A stretch of 64,000 bases of DNA from Cephalotrichum gorgonifer (GCA_900312665.1 ONZQ02000004.1:1580693-1644692), one strand, 5' to 3'; counted from the first letter of the stretch, positions 11,101-24,270 are shown. The notes: generated by a model not told the origin, from the sequence alone. A program made the numbers and translations.

Positions 11101-14100
11101 AGCGGCTCAGTAAACATGTGCTTGGATGGAAACGCTCACTGCATAAGGCCTAATCCATCCAGGGATCATATGGGCGTTTGTTCCTCTTCTGGGTGATATC
11201 GAAACCGAACTGGACCATGGAAAATGGAAAAAGGAAGGAAACGAAAGAAAAAGGGGTAGAAAAAAAAGAAGTATTGAAGTTGATTCAGCTGACCGTGTAC
11301 GTGTACGTACCCTTGACCCGAGGCTTTCTTGTCGCGAGGTCACGAAGAAGCCCGCCGCGTGAACCGCCCTGGACCAAAGACACATTCAAGTAAGAAAGGA
11401 AGTGGGCAAGAAATATCTCGAGAAGCTATGGCCCAGACCAGCCAAGAGCTCCGAAGCGCAGACTTCCGCATCGCACAGGACCTTGGGATGGCCTGCGGGG
11501 GATTCCTGCATCACAATGTTGCGCTGGCTGTAGACTACGTTTTTGTTCCCAGGCCCAACCAACTTGGAAGAATGCTATGGGCCGAACCCTCCCTGCTTCT
11601 CAGCCCCAGGCCGCCCATTCGACACCAAACGCCCGTCCTATGATACACCAGAATATCACACCGCTCGACAAGCAGGTCGTTGCATCCTTGGGTGGCATTT
11701 GTGTTCGGGCTATGACGGGAAGGATATGTGCGTACCGCGCATGTTCTCTCATGTTTTATCTACTAATAACCATAGTGGTTTTAAACCGAGAGAGGAGTCC
11801 GGTGCTGCACAGTCGGCATGGCTCGGCTCTCGACCCTCGACTTTCGACCTAATCACGGTCTCGGCTAGAAAGCATTGCAGGCGCCGAAGCTTGTGTCTGT
11901 GCTCCGCACAACAGCGAGGCAGGCTCCATGTACATGTATCCGTTGGGACCAAGTTCACGGCAGAAAGAATGGATGCTTACTCATTATACAGCTAAAGGAA
12001 GGTACTCTATTTGTACTTAGTACCCCTCGAAGAATTTAAGAAGAATGTAAATGGTGTCAAAAAATGAAAGATAAAAAGATATTTAGCCAGGAATAGGAAC
12101 ATAATGATCCCTCAATCATACCCCGCCGCCGGCGACTGAGTAGGTGGGAGGAAGATCAGGCACTGACATGCCCCGATGCTGGCTGAGCACGTACTTGAAT
12201 CAGTGGCATTACCTCGGCGGACAGTCAGGGATGGTCCTTGGTCGGGTACGAGGTAGCTCATACTACATGTAGTCACAAGACCTGATGACCTCCTAGAAGT
12301 GAAGTGGAAGGTGGTGGGAGCCTGCTGCACTTTGCCTCCCCAAAAATGAAAATGGGCAATAAAATGCGACCGAAGCCCCACGAAAACAGCGGGAGAGGGC
12401 GTGTCTTGTGTGTGCAGCTCCAGCATGGTCTAGTGTACTTGCAGTTATTATCATCCTTGTATTATTATCAGCTTGTCTAACCGGATAATAATACCTCTAC
12501 TTACTTTGCACAAGTAAGTCTGCATCCTAAGCCATGGCAAAAACAGAGTGTTCAGTTGGCTCACTGTACATACAGCATACATCTTTCTCGGGGGGGCTGT
12601 GGTGCTCATTAGCCTTAGAGAGTGGACTTTTTTTTTCCTTTTTGGAAAGAGGAACCATTCCATGGAGGGTTATACAAACAGAAAGACAACCTGGTGATAC
12701 ATGGCGGGAGGACCCCAGATATGGTCGGTAGCACCCTGTATACTTGTATCTATTTTATGATGAGGATGGCGCCCATTTGTGCTGAACTTCTTAAGCTTTC
12801 GCCCTCTACTTGTAAGCTTTCGATCGGAAATCGCGGAGCTGGAAAGATAAGAGCTAACGAGTGAATGGGTAAAGGGGCTCGCGGGAATGATTTCGCACTT
12901 GGATCTGAGTAGCGCCAACTTGTGTTCCTGTTTCCAGACTAATACACGGATCGCGGCAATACAAGTACATCCATGCTCCGGTACGGGCGGACAGCATATG
13001 AACGCCGGAGGTGGTTGAGAGTTCAATATTTGTCCTTACCCGAACTCGCTCGGAACGTACGGTGAGGGTACCTAATGGGCTTACTTCCTTCGAGGAAGGC
13101 GATATGGTAGTGCGTACTCGTAATCGAGACCCACCCCTCCACTATATATGTATGTTCTTGGTAGCTAGCTAACACCAGGTGCGCGGAAAAATGGGAAAGG
13201 GGGGGGGGGGGGTTTGGATGCCACCAAGTTGATTATTCCCTGATCGAATCAAGCTGGTCTGCTGCTTTCGGAATACTAATTAGTGGTGATACCAGCGTTC
13301 CAGGACGAGGGAGGGGCGTGTGGGCAGGTTTAGTCCGCCTCATCCTCAGTACTTGAGCCCATAGTCGTAATCGTCATAGTAGTCGTACTTGCATAAGCGA
13401 GCGGGTACTGCTTGAAAATAGGTGGGAGCGGAGTCCGGTCGACCGGTCGTCGCCCGCCGTGACCTCACTTCCGGTGCTGCCGTGGGGCGGCGACTGCGGG
13501 CTATCGGGAGATAATACCCACCTGACTTTCCTTGCCTTTCAGGGAGTCGTATTGTGGTTGGTTAGTCCACCTTCTGTTGCCTCCAAGGCGTAGCATCCCC
13601 AGGCCCAGGAGTACGTCCCAGTTCGTGAGGTAGCGCCGCTGGTTTCAGTTGGTTAGGCGTCCCCGGAGATGAGCCTACCAGAGCGAACCACACACCCTTC
13701 CGGGGAGCGATACTGGCCAGGGTTCAGAATGTGAGGCCGGCATCACAGAGCACAAACTGATGCGTCACTATTTGGGTCAAATGGATTCCCCACGGCCCCT
13801 CCTCAGGCCAGCTTGTCGCCAGCCTGTGGCCAGCCGATATCAGCCGTTGAGCCACAAGAAAGGCACCTCCCCGCCTGAACAAGTACCTCAGGTGCGGGGG
13901 GAAGGGGGGGTGGGCGGTGGAGAGCCGTCCCACCGATCTCAAACCAGCTCCGTTTGAACCGGCCGACTGCAATAATAGTGTGTCCTGTCTTGCTTCCAGT
14001 GCCCACACACCCATGAATGAACGCATTATGGTTTGCCAGAAAAGGGTCGGTTACCCATGGCTCCCAGGCGGCGTGACCTATAATGGAACCCCTCAATCTA

Positions 14101-16401
14101 CTCATACAAGTACCGGGGTTACCTCGCACACTGTGTCCTTGGGGCAGGCCCGTCGGGCGGCGCCTCCAGTTTGGCTCCCCGTTCCGACACCACACCAGTC
14201 ACCACCCGGTCCTGGGTTCAACCGAGGTGAGCCAGTCTAATAGCCCCCACCGATTATCTGTCCTCGTCCGAGAATACAAAAGGGGGGGGAGCTCATACTT
14301 GTTGGGAGGAAGGGGGCAGCAGAGACTCCAGCTCGCCTGAGCTTACGAGGCGGCGCACGTAAACGATGACGCCTTTGTCATGGTAGACGGTGCCACCATA
14401 CCATAACGGCTCTGATCCTCGCGTTCAACGTTGTGTCATGACCGGAAGTACTGTAGGCCAAGGAGTGTTTGGTCAAGCCCAAGTACCTAAAGTGCATGAC
14501 CTCCCAGCCAGCCCATGCTCCATGCTCCACGCTCCAAGCTCCACGCTCATCCATACATCCACACCACCAACCCCAAAAGCCATCCAACCAAAGCGGACGA
14601 TCCAACATCCCACCAAACCCACCTGGATTGTCCCCGCCTGCCTGGTCCGTTCACCACTTTTACCGCCCGCTCGCCTCCCCCCTCCCCAAAAGATGCGCCG
14701 CGGGATAAGATGGTAAGACGGATGTGGTACCATTCGCATTCTCCCTCCCTCCCTGTATGACCCCCGTATAATGTACCCGGTATTGATTAGGTAGTGTCAT
14801 TCCATCCCCTCGCTCATGAGACTTTAACCTCTTTTGCTGTCTTGCGTCCCAAGACCGCCAGCCAAAACAGCCGTCCGTGACGAAATAAACCTAGTTCTGT
14901 GACCGGGGCCTGGACCTTGCTTGTTCATTATTATCGCCCTGCCGCCCATGGCGTGCCTCAGCCTCCGATTTCCCTTCTCATTCCCCGTCCCCCCTCCCTC
15001 CCCATCCCCATCCCCATCCCTTCACTCCTCCACTCTCAGAGAGTGATTAATTACTCGCTCCCCTCCGACGTAGCGTTCCACTCCTCACCTTCGTCACCTG
15101 TACAACTCGGTCTGCCGTCTGTTTCCCGACACGACACAACGGCGGCGCTCTCCAACCGCGACATTTACTCTGTCCCATTCCCAGGGCTTTGAGGGAAGAA
15201 CCTTGCTAGCCGCTCCCCGTTTGGCTTTCGGCTTATTATATACTATACACACGATCCCTCGATTCTTGCGAGGTCCCATCTGCAGCCCGCCCCCAGCGAC
15301 TGAGGCCGACCTTTGTGAACCGACCCCGCCAACCTCACTCCCCCTCCCCCTCTCCACCCCTCGTCCCTCTCTTCCTTCTCTCTCCACTCAGCCCGCAACC
15401 TCCGAGTTGATTTGTTCATTCGTCTGTGTCACGCCCATAGCCTGCATTTCACGCAGGGCAGGCTTCCCAGAATTAAAGCCCGATGACCCCCGCCTCGCGC
15501 TGGTCGAAAAGTCGCCCTGCTACTTCCCATTAGCATCGAGCGTCTCTTTGTCCTGTTCTCCGCCTCCCCCTCTTCGCGAGCGATATCTCTCTCCCAAGAC
15601 AGCTAGAACATATGCAGAGTCCCTCCAGCGAACCAAGCGCCGTACCTCGTCCCGTCCTACGCTCTGCCACGCCTCTGCCACGGTAGTAGGGTGACAGCCG
15701 AACCGATCTCCTTCTCATAGTGGGCTCGGACCGTGAATACCTTAGCGAGTGAGACAAAGAGAAGCTAGCCAAGTGAGGGGTATTTTTTTTGGATAGAGGC
15801 GGGGACAGGTGACGAAAAGAAGTCAGAAAGACCTCCTCTCGCTAGGGAGTGGAATGTCTGTTGGAAAGGCTGCGGATTGGGCAAGCGACAGGTATAATTA
15901 CATTGTCGAACGCCCTCTTCCGCTTCCGCCGCACACAACACCGCTCGATCCGACGATCTGACTTCACGAAGGCGGTTTCCGGACTTGCGAAGCACCATCC
16001 GACGACGAAACCGAGACATACCGCAAGTCCGCACCCGATTTCTGATCCCCGACACGTCCGAATAGGTCTGTCTTTGCCTTAGCCGTCCAGACAGGGCCAG
16101 GCACCGCACATTGAAAGTCACTGCTTCCGTGGGCTATACTGGAGTTGGGAATCCGAATGAGTGTGGCCGATTCTGGAAGTCCCCCACTCGAAGTGGCAAA
16201 CACCCAGACCTCCGAGATCGCAGCCGAATCAATCCTCCCCAAGGCTCCCACACTTGCCCCGGGGCTTTTTTGACTTCTACAGGTCCGTTCAAGCAGACTC
16301 GTGGGAAGTGTTGGTCCAAGGATCTAGGTCACACAACACGCAGTACGAGAGCAGCGAGGCCTGCGACGGGAATCCTACTCCCCCAGGTGACCACAGTGGA
16401 C
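8115..16401. other. 8.3 kb gene-poor intergenic region
   Basis: I find no convincing coding gene. Open frames up to about 175 codons occur on both strands but are His/Pro/Arg-rich, overlap each other and lack domains. The stretch holds several long homopolymers: G at 8189-8200, C at 8990-9009, G at 10111-10123, T then G at 10998-11018, and G at 13199-13212. It also has an AAAG microsatellite around 9232-9256 and CT/CCAT-rich DNA at about 14500-15400. The pyrimidine-rich 14900-15700 part is the sort of sequence seen in fungal promoters and leaders, so part of 15000-16401 probably belongs to the promoter and 5' leader of the RING gene. A non-coding RNA cannot be excluded. Confidence 0.6.
8990..9009. 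repeat. Poly-C tract (20 C)
   Basis: An uninterrupted run of 20 cytosines is followed directly by A/T-rich sequence. It is the longest homopolymer I found in the window. Similar G or C runs of 10-15 recur at 3072, 8189, 10111, 11008, 13199, 49012, 57584 and 63336, nearly all outside exons. The exact length of such a run is uncertain in any assembly. Confidence 0.9.
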
Positions 16402-19280
16402 ATGGAATTTGATAATCGCATCCCGCGCGGTTCGAACCAGCACCAGTACCATAACCAGCGCCAACACCATAACCATAATCACAACCACAACCACAACGCT
16501 CCAGTTTGCCCGTATTTCAACCAGCCTCAGCACCGGCCCATGTCCATGTCCCAGTCGGAGGCATTCCACAGTCACGGCCACTCGTTTGCGTGGGGTATAT
16601 CAACCCAGCAACCAGGCCCTTATCAGTGGTCTGCCCCGCCACCTGCCCCGATGGAAATTTCGCACTCACGCTCCCATTCACACTCACACTCCCACTCGTC
16701 CCAGAGCTTTCACCAACTGCGGATGCCTCCGGGGCCGAACTTCGAGCATTACCCGCAGCAGTTCGCTCCCGGAACCCTACCTCCCCCGCAGCAGCAGCAG
16801 CAGCAGCCGTCAAATTTCCAGGCTGGAGCCAACCCGGATACTCTGTACAACTCGTCTGTTGGGATGTCGTCCGCTTCTACAGCTCCCGCTACTTCTGCTC
16901 CTGCTCCGGCGGCACCCACCGGGACGCGTCCGTATCATCAAGCCCATAACTCTAGGTTACCCGGGCAAGGGCAGGCCCCTCCTTCCCATATAACAGAACC
17001 TCCACCCCACGTCCCTTCCTCCATTCAGGCACAACAGCAGTCACAACCTCCTCCGCCCTCGCAACAATCTTCACATTCGCATTCGAATTCCAACCAGACT
17101 CCTCAACACCCCCCACCTCCGAACCCATTAATCTTTTCTTCTCACGACCGAAACAGCCAGGGCACACTTCCTCCGCCCGCCAGCGATAGTAGCTTTTCTC
17201 CCTCGTCTTCGTCATCAGCGACTACGCCATCGCTGCTGTCTCAGCAGCATCATCAGCTCCAGCAACAGCAACAGCAACAGCAATATCCGGGTCCTATGTC
17301 GGGTTCCAACCCGCATGGCCAGGGCGGCCTGCCTCCGTCACACGCCCGTTCCGGTCAAGCCGACTCCAGCGCACAGTATCTGGGTGTAACTAGCCATGCT
17401 GATGGCCAGGAACAGAGGCAACAGCAACAGCAGCCGCAGCCGCAGCCGCAGAATCTACAGGCTCATCATCACCAGCGACCGCCTCACCCAGGCGTAACCT
17501 ATCCACCCATGGGTGTCCATCCCATCAACATACCACCGCACCTGCCGCCGTTACTCAACAACTCAAACCCTCACCACCTGCCGCACCCTTTCGGACATGA
17601 CTACTCCGGCGCGTATCCTGAGAACCTCCCACGTAAGCTTCCTCGGATCGACCCCACCCCCACCCCCACCATACCCAGCCTGCCTTTCTTGCCGGCCCGT
17701 GTCTTCATCGGGCATCGTTTTGTGCCCTAGTAAGTGAGCTAACATGGGTGCCGGGTAGCCATACCCAATAGCCAACGCGACCCGCCCCGCCATGCCCCGC
17801 CTAGTGGACCCACCTCTTCCGAGGGCCGACGTCGAACTCCATCGTCGAGACATAGTCGGCGAACCACAGTCCCCACAGCAGCTCTTCCTTCCGAGAGGGA
17901 TTTAGACGGCGATGATATGTCTCCCGCTCAGTCCCCCGAGGCTGCGATCGAGAACGTCGTCAACGCGGGATTAGGGAGGCATGGGCCTAACGACAGACAT
18001 CTGCGCGCGGCGCAAATATTCAGAGGATCCGTGTCGACTAAGAAGGTGGCGTCGTCATCGGCCATCTCGGCGTTGCAGAGCGTTGAGATAGAATCTCTGT
18101 CGGAGGCCGAACGAAGTACGTGGACCCCTACGTGGATTACCCCCCAGATATTGATGACGATGTTCCATGTTTTTTTCCCCCGTTCTTCACGCGCATTCAC
18201 TCTCTACACGTACGCTTAAGGCTAACTTGAGCTCCACAGGCTGTGTAATCTGTTACAATGATTTTGGGACCGAAACCCCCGAGGGTGTTAAGGAGGCGCC
18301 TCTCCGTCTACCCAATTGCAAGCACATATTTGGTGATCACTGCATCAAGAAATGGTTTGAGGAATCGGATAGTTGCCCGTATTGTCGCTCCAAGGTACCT
18401 TCGGATGTTAGGTTTGTTGCCGATGGTAGAGCTTTGATGGATCTCATGCGTTCCAGGAGAGGCGCGCAGCCCTTCGAGTGAGTTCGAGGACTCAGTCCCC
18501 AAGACCAAATGTTAGCCTCATTTCCACTAATGCTTTTCCATGTTTAGCCTAGGATCCGGACCCGTTTCGCAGGAAGCTATCCTCCGCCTTATCGCCTCGC
18601 AAACGGCAGGCGGACACAGGTTTGAGGTGACTGGCGGCGGCGGCGGTATGCGACGTTCGCCACCAACCGAAAGCGACGAACACCGACGCCGCATTAGGCC
18701 ACGGCACAGCGGGAACGTGTCGTCTCCGAGATTCGATGGTCCTTCCGGAGGTAACGCTCGGCCGAGCTCATTTGGTGGACTCCCATCCTCATCGAATCAC
18801 ACCCCGCCGTCTCGCGATCGCTATCCCCTCGGGGATTCCCTCGAGGATACGTATCCTATGCGAGTGCAAGGCAGAGAGAGGGAGTGGCTAGCCTTGCAGG
18901 TGTCTCGAGAAACTGCTCGCCTCTCTCATCAATCACGAGTCCCGCCCAACATTTACGGCGCATACCCCTGGGATGAGTCGCCGTTGGTGGACCCGGCTGG
19001 ACGGTTACCGATGCCGGCATCGGGCGGCCTGCCCCCGATGAGTGGGTTCCCCTCGCAGAACACAATTCCGCGCGCCTCCGTGAGGGAACAGCCGTTCTCG
19101 TCGGACCAGCCACCACCTCCGGGCTTTCCCCACCTTCAATCGTTGGGGTGGAGGGCCCAGCGTGAGTCGGGGACTGCTGGCGTTTCTAGTACCATATCGA
19201 GCGGCTTCAACTCGACCCAGACAAACCCCGTGCCTGCGGATGTGGACACCCCTATGCCAGATCGAAGCCCTGCACCGTAG
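16402..19280 (+). CDS. RING-finger protein with His/Gln/Pro-rich N-terminus
   Basis: Probable ubiquitin ligase of 852 residues. Four exons: 16402-17632, 17759-18115, 18240-18477 and 18548-19280, total 2559 nt. All introns have GT..AG ends and branch points (GCTAAC, GCTAAC, ACTAAT). The start was chosen at 16402 because the MEFDNRI methionine begins the composition typical of the rest. The frame stays open back to 16111, so a longer start is possible. Residues 1-500 are low complexity: HN repeats near 15-35, an HSRSHSHSHS run near 90, poly-Q runs near 130 and 290, and many PP and SS pairs. An Arg/Ser-rich linker follows. The RING lies at about 531-578, with C531, C534, C556, H558, C564, C575 and C578 visible. 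The position where a RING-H2 normally has its second His is Gly561, and a His sits at 563 instead. The C-terminal 270 residues are disordered and Gly/Pro/Ser-rich. Exons 2-4 around the RING resemble a common fungal RING family. Substrate and partners are unknown. Confidence 0.88.
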
Positions 19281-21203
19281 TATGGGAATCAGCGGTATGG
19301 GTAGCAGTTTTAATAACTGTGGACCTGCGGGAACGGATATTGGCCCTACTAATATTTTGTCTGTGGAATACTCCGGCCAGGGCCGCAAGAAGGAACACGG
19401 GAACCCGGTGCATTGCGGGCGTTGAAGCGAGCGAGGGACCCATGTCACGCCCAAAATCTGCCACAGGGTTCACCACCTTCAGCCCCCCTCACCTTGTTCT
19501 CATGCACCTCTCATCCTCACACCCATATCAAGGGGATTCGTGGACGCAACCCAGTTTGAAAACACGGCGTTAGAGACTAAAATCTACGCTTCCCCCCAAA
19601 AACCCCCCTTCTTACTTTTGCGCACCTCGAAGGTGCTCTTTTTTCCCACTCTTTTCTTCGGGCTGACGAATTTACGCGGATGGAAACGGCCAGCGGAAGC
19701 CAACACACACAAGACGGGGTTTCACCAATGGATTATAGATTTTTTTCCCTTTGCCTTTGTTTATTTGATTTCCGGTCGTGGGCTGAGCATGGTTGCGGTT
19801 TAATTGGAAGTTGGAAGCGGGCATCATGATGAGTTTGAGTTTGTGGCGGACGAGCTGTGCTGTGGTGGTTACATAGAGGCTTAAATTGAGAATACTTGAG
19901 AATATTCAATTCGACTGCTCGGGTGAGCGTTCTGGTGTTGGCAATTGTTACTACATGTACATGTATGGTTTTTATATTGTTGTGTGAAGGTGGGTAATAG
20001 TCCGAGCTGTGATGTGTTCAAGTCAAATACGAGGTAATACGAATGAAATACACCAAAGGGCAGACAGACCGCACCCTCCTGGTGATTTATTCGCCAAGGT
20101 TCATTGATCGTCCCACTGTCCGAGTCTCGCGTGATGCCAGACAAAGAGGATCGGTCTCTTCTTCCACCTTGCTTACCCGCATAAGGGAGGCTACAAGTAC
20201 ACAGGCAGGAGAAGCCACTCGGGGATACGTGCGCATGAGTTGCCAGCATGATGGGTGATGTGATGTTAGATGGCATCACAGCGGGACGACGGAGGAACCT
20301 TACGCATTCCGTCTTTAGCGTCGGGACTCTCCATTCTTGGTGGATTACAGTATACATGTAATAAATGGGTGTTAACTGGGCGGTAGCGTCTGTGTTTCTC
20401 TCTTCCCGTCGAGTGCAGACAACAAAAGAAAATTCAAAGAAAAAGAAGTTTGACCCGAACCCCCGGTCTGAGCGTCACACATTGAACTAATCATAATTGG
20501 AATGTTGTCCTTTCCCTGGGCTCACTAGCCGGCCGAACTTAAGTCCTTTCGTTACGTGGACCGGGGCCGCGGGGCAATTTTGGCCGTAGAATCACGCCGG
20601 CTCCGTGCCGGTCGGGCTCGCACCTCTCGTTTTTTTCTCTCCGTAATATATGAGGAAACGGGTGGTGGAGGGATTGCTGGGCGGTACTCCGCATTCATCC
20701 CCATTTTGGGGCGGCCGTGGAGAGCCCGGTGCGGAGTAGATATATGTCGCGAAGCAAGGAGTTGCTGTTTGGTGATTTTGCATGTGGTTTAAGTTTACAT
20801 ATACTTGACCCCTCCCCCTCCGAGCCTTTCACCATTTCACCTTCATCAATCAAGCAGGTTTATTCCCGGTCATATTGACAGCTGCGAAAATAAATACTAC
20901 GAATTACCAGAAGCCAACTCTCTTCTTCTTGTTTTGTTGCGCGTTTCAGTCGGCACAAGTTTCAGACGCCCACCTTGCAGATTTTATTGTCTCGCACGAA
21001 GACAAAGAGGTCTTTAACGAGGGAACGAGGCACTCATACTGATTGGTCTTCATTCCAGACCAGGCTTCCCCCCGAAAAACCACACTCACCATCAGCATCA
21101 CTACACCTCCGTTCTGTGCCAATCAGTCGACAGAGGAGCACAGGGTTGGTCGAAAAGCCGTATTGTATCACCCGTCGAAACCGAAATCGCGTGTGCCGCA
21201 AGA
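19281..21203. other. Intergenic region between RING gene and P450
   Basis: No supported gene. The first few hundred bases probably contain the 3' untranslated region of the RING gene. The sequence before 21204 should hold the P450 promoter and leader, with a pyrimidine-rich stretch at about 20800-20870. A perfect 14-bp palindrome made of overlapping ACATGT words lies at 19952-19965. Small open frames on both strands have no recognisable motif. Confidence 0.65.
19952..19965. repeat. Perfect 14-bp palindrome TACATGTACATGTA
   Basis: The sequence reads identically on both strands. Related CTACATGTAG palindromes occur near 12264 and 24470. It could be a binding site for a dimeric regulator or simply a common fungal intergenic word. 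Nothing in the sequence decides between these. Confidence 0.8.
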
Positions 21204-22970
21204 ATGGGACTCCCGTGGAAAGCCTTCCTGGCGTCCTCTGGAGGAGTTGCCGTCCTCGCCACGTTACAAAAGGCTCATTGGTCCACATCGTTGGTTGTCA
21301 GCCTCTTCACCAAGACGTACCTCGCCCAGCTTGCTGGGTGGGTCGTGTACAGCCTGCTGCTTTATCCACACTTCTTGTCGCCGCTCATCGGTTTGCCGGA
21401 GCCCAGGGGGAGCCACTGGCTCATGGGGGAGTTTTCGCGCATCATGAGAGACCCCACAGGGATACCCATGATGGACTGGTATGCGAAAACAAAAGGACAC
21501 CTGGAATCTACGCTGGTTTTATGTACGGTGAGAGGCTGATCTTTTATCGTCGACAGGGCGAGTAATATTCCCAACGACGGCCTCATTCGATATAGGGCTC
21601 TCGGCAACCAGGAGCGCTTGCTCATCACTTCTGCGGAGGGGCTCTCCGAGGTCCTCGTGAAGAAGAACTACGACTTTTCGAAGCCCTCGGCTTTCAGGCG
21701 GACGACCGCTCGGATACTGGGCATCGGGATCCTACTGGCCGAAGGGGATGAACACAAGAGACAAAGGAAGCACCTCATGCCGGCCTTTGCCTTCCGCCAC
21801 GTCAAGGACCTGTACCCCCTTTTCTGGGCAAAGTCCAAGGAGGTCGTGCATGCCATGGTGGACCAGATAAGCGCCGACGCCTCCAGGGAGAGCGCCGGCG
21901 AGAAGCCCGCCGCCGAACCTGCGGCTGTCGTGCAGGTCGGGAACTGGGCATCGCGGGCGACGCTTGACATTATCGGCGCGGCGGGCCTGGGCCGTGACTT
22001 CGGCGCGATACGGGACCCGACGAATATCCTCAACGAGGCGTACCGGGAGCTGTCCACGCCGACCAGGCAGTCCCAGATCCTGGGTGTCCTGACCCTCTTC
22101 CTGCCAAGTTGGCTCACCGCGAACATACCCGTTAAGCACAACAGGGTAGTGGCCAAGGCCTCCAGAACAGTACGCGGCGTGTGCGCCGACCTCGTTAGAG
22201 AGAAGCGGGAGAAGCTTGCGCGTGGAGAGCTCCACGACCTAGACATTCTATCCGTGGCCATCGAGAGCGGCGGCTTCTCGGACGACGACCTCGTGAACCA
22301 AATGATGACATTCCTCGCCGCTGGGCATGAGACAACCGCCGCGGCCATGCAGTGGGCGATCTACCTCCTCTGCCTGCACCCGGGCGTGCAGGAGCGGCTG
22401 CGGCGCGAGGTCAGGGAGCGACTCCCGTCCGTGGAGTCGGCCGAGAGCATCGCGTCTCTGGACATAGACCGCATGCCCTACCTCAACGCTGTGTGCAACG
22501 AGGTTCTGAGGTACTACTCCCCCGTCCCGATGACACTTCGCCAGGCCGCCGTCGACACCAGCATCCTTGGGCATCGAGTGCCGCGGGGCACCGTGATAGT
22601 GCTCTGTCCCTGGTCCGTGAACAGGAGCCACGCCCTGTGGGGCGAGGACGCTAACCGCTTCGACCCGGAGAGGTGGCTACCCAAGAAGGACGGCGAGGAG
22701 GCGGCCGCGGGCGGTAAGGCGAGTAGCCTCGGAGGCGCGACGAGCAACTACGCGTTCCTGACGTTCCTGCATGGGCCTCGGAGCTGTATCGGACAGGGCT
22801 TCGCCAAGGCGGAGTTTGCTTGTCTGCTGGCGGCCTGGGTGGGGCGCTTCGAGTTCGGGCTGAAGAATAAGGAGGAGTACGATGAGAAGAACTTGGTGAT
22901 CAAGGGCGGTATCACGGCGAAACCTTCCAACGGGCTCTGGGCTGTCACGAAGGTGTTGGAAGGGTGGTGA
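21204..22970 (+). CDS. Cytochrome P450 monooxygenase, membrane-anchored
   Basis: A haem-thiolate monooxygenase of 562 residues, expected in the endoplasmic reticulum membrane and fed electrons by NADPH-P450 reductase. Substrate unknown. Two exons: 21204-21478 and 21557-22970. The 78-bp intron has donor GTATGC and acceptor GACAG, and splicing restores the usual IPNDGLIRY segment right after a Trp (residue 92). The N-terminus has one or two hydrophobic stretches (about 10-22 and 30-58) followed by a Pro-rich hinge, LPEPRGSHW. The I-helix oxygen-binding motif AGHETT is at 347-352, the ExxR motif (EVLR) at 407-410, a DPERW motif near 461, and the haem loop FLHGPRSCIG has its ligand at Cys502. Length is slightly above the usual 500-530, within range for fungal members with a long anchor. 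No other biosynthetic gene adjoins it, so a secondary-metabolite role is not supported by context. I cannot name the CYP family. Confidence 0.95.
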
Positions 22971-23220
22971 CCTTGCTCGGGCTCAGGGCCCGCTGGTGTG
23001 TCTATGAACTATCTGTGGTAGCCTGTCTACCTCGAGGATCAAGATTTTTAATGCCGGCGTTGTATGAAAGTTCGGATGATGCAGGTTCATTGGTACCTGC
23101 ACTGAATGGGCCCTTTGTGCTTGCGATTGGATCAATTGGTGGACAATTAAGAAGGACGGATTTATGTATGATGAAGATAGCTTGCTTGCATAGTTAATAT
23201 TGCATTTACCTACTTTCTCA

Positions 23221-23307
23221 TGTATGTATGGATGCCCTCTGACATGAGAACTGGACTAAGTTTACTATTGTCTCCATGTCTGTATGTATGAATGCCCTTT
23301 GACATGA
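23221..23307. repeat. 27-bp direct repeat, 60-bp period
   Basis: The 27-bp segment at 23221-23247 recurs at 23281-23307 with two mismatches and the same orientation. Both begin with TGTATGTATG and end with GACATGA. The spacer shows only partial similarity. It lies 250 bp downstream of the P450 stop, so it may fall in that gene's 3' untranslated region. Confidence 0.85.
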
Positions 23308-24270
23308 ACTAATGCGAGAAAACTCACGATCCTACATGTACAAACCCCCCACTCCCTGGATGGCCGCTTAATATCTGGTCCCGCGGCTGTCGAGAATTTT
23401 AGCCTCTCGTCTTGGGGTCGACAGCCGCCAATTGGAGAATGACACAGCTACGGGTACGGGTATTGTTGACCCTGGCCGAAGCAGAGCAAGTGGAGAATGG
23501 GCTCTGGCGCATCTGTACCTAGGCCTGACCAGGGCTCAAACACTGGTGGAGGAGGTTGGGTCGGGTTGTGGTGGAGTGCGTGAGTCAGAGATGAGGTGTT
23601 CCTCTCCACAACATCTAGCGGTCTATGAGGTACTCGTACCTAATGGGCAAGGGTTCAAAAAGGGGTTTGTGGGTGATCAGCGAGGCTCACGATGTTCACA
23701 GTTTCTAAAGCATGTAGAGGTGTACTAGTAGAATTATGATGCTGTACTAAATAGGTAATTATGGAGCTAAGCTCCCGGATTGACTTCCGAAAGCTCTCCC
23801 ACACTCAGGGTCCCATGACGTAACGCGCGGGTGGCACGAAACGAGACTATATTACGGCCATGTATTTATTATTATGGGGTCATGCCCTGACAGCTAATTA
23901 AGCTACAAAGTCTAAAGCCACGGGAATCTTGAAGCATAAACTTATATCTCGACACGCGTGGGACGGAAATCTCGACGAAATCCTGGAAAAATAACCGCTG
24001 TAGTTCCGTTTCACACCCTCCCTCTGGTTTAAGACAGTCAGCCCATCTGTGGACTGAAACCGAGGAAGGCCTACACGTACACGTGGCGGTGGAGAGACAT
24101 TGGATGCGGTCAAGGTGGGACCGTGGACTATGATTTGCTAGCTGTCCTACATGCCTGGCTCGTGATCCTGGTAGTCTTGCTTGTGTGCGACGTTCTTCCA
24201 TCTTATTGGGGCTGCGGGTGGTGAAGACTGCATGGAGGGCGGGAGGAGTGGAGCTGGGTCAAGCTTAGGA

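Noticed and set aside
15203..15694. 163-codon plus-strand open frame upstream of the RING gene
   Set aside because: Pro/Ser/Leu-rich product of pyrimidine-rich DNA, typical of a promoter or leader rather than a protein.
16111..16401. Start of the RING protein at 16111 instead of 16402
   Set aside because: The extra 97 residues lack the composition of the rest of the protein and look like translated leader. The frame being open there may be chance, so I kept the later ATG but note the doubt.
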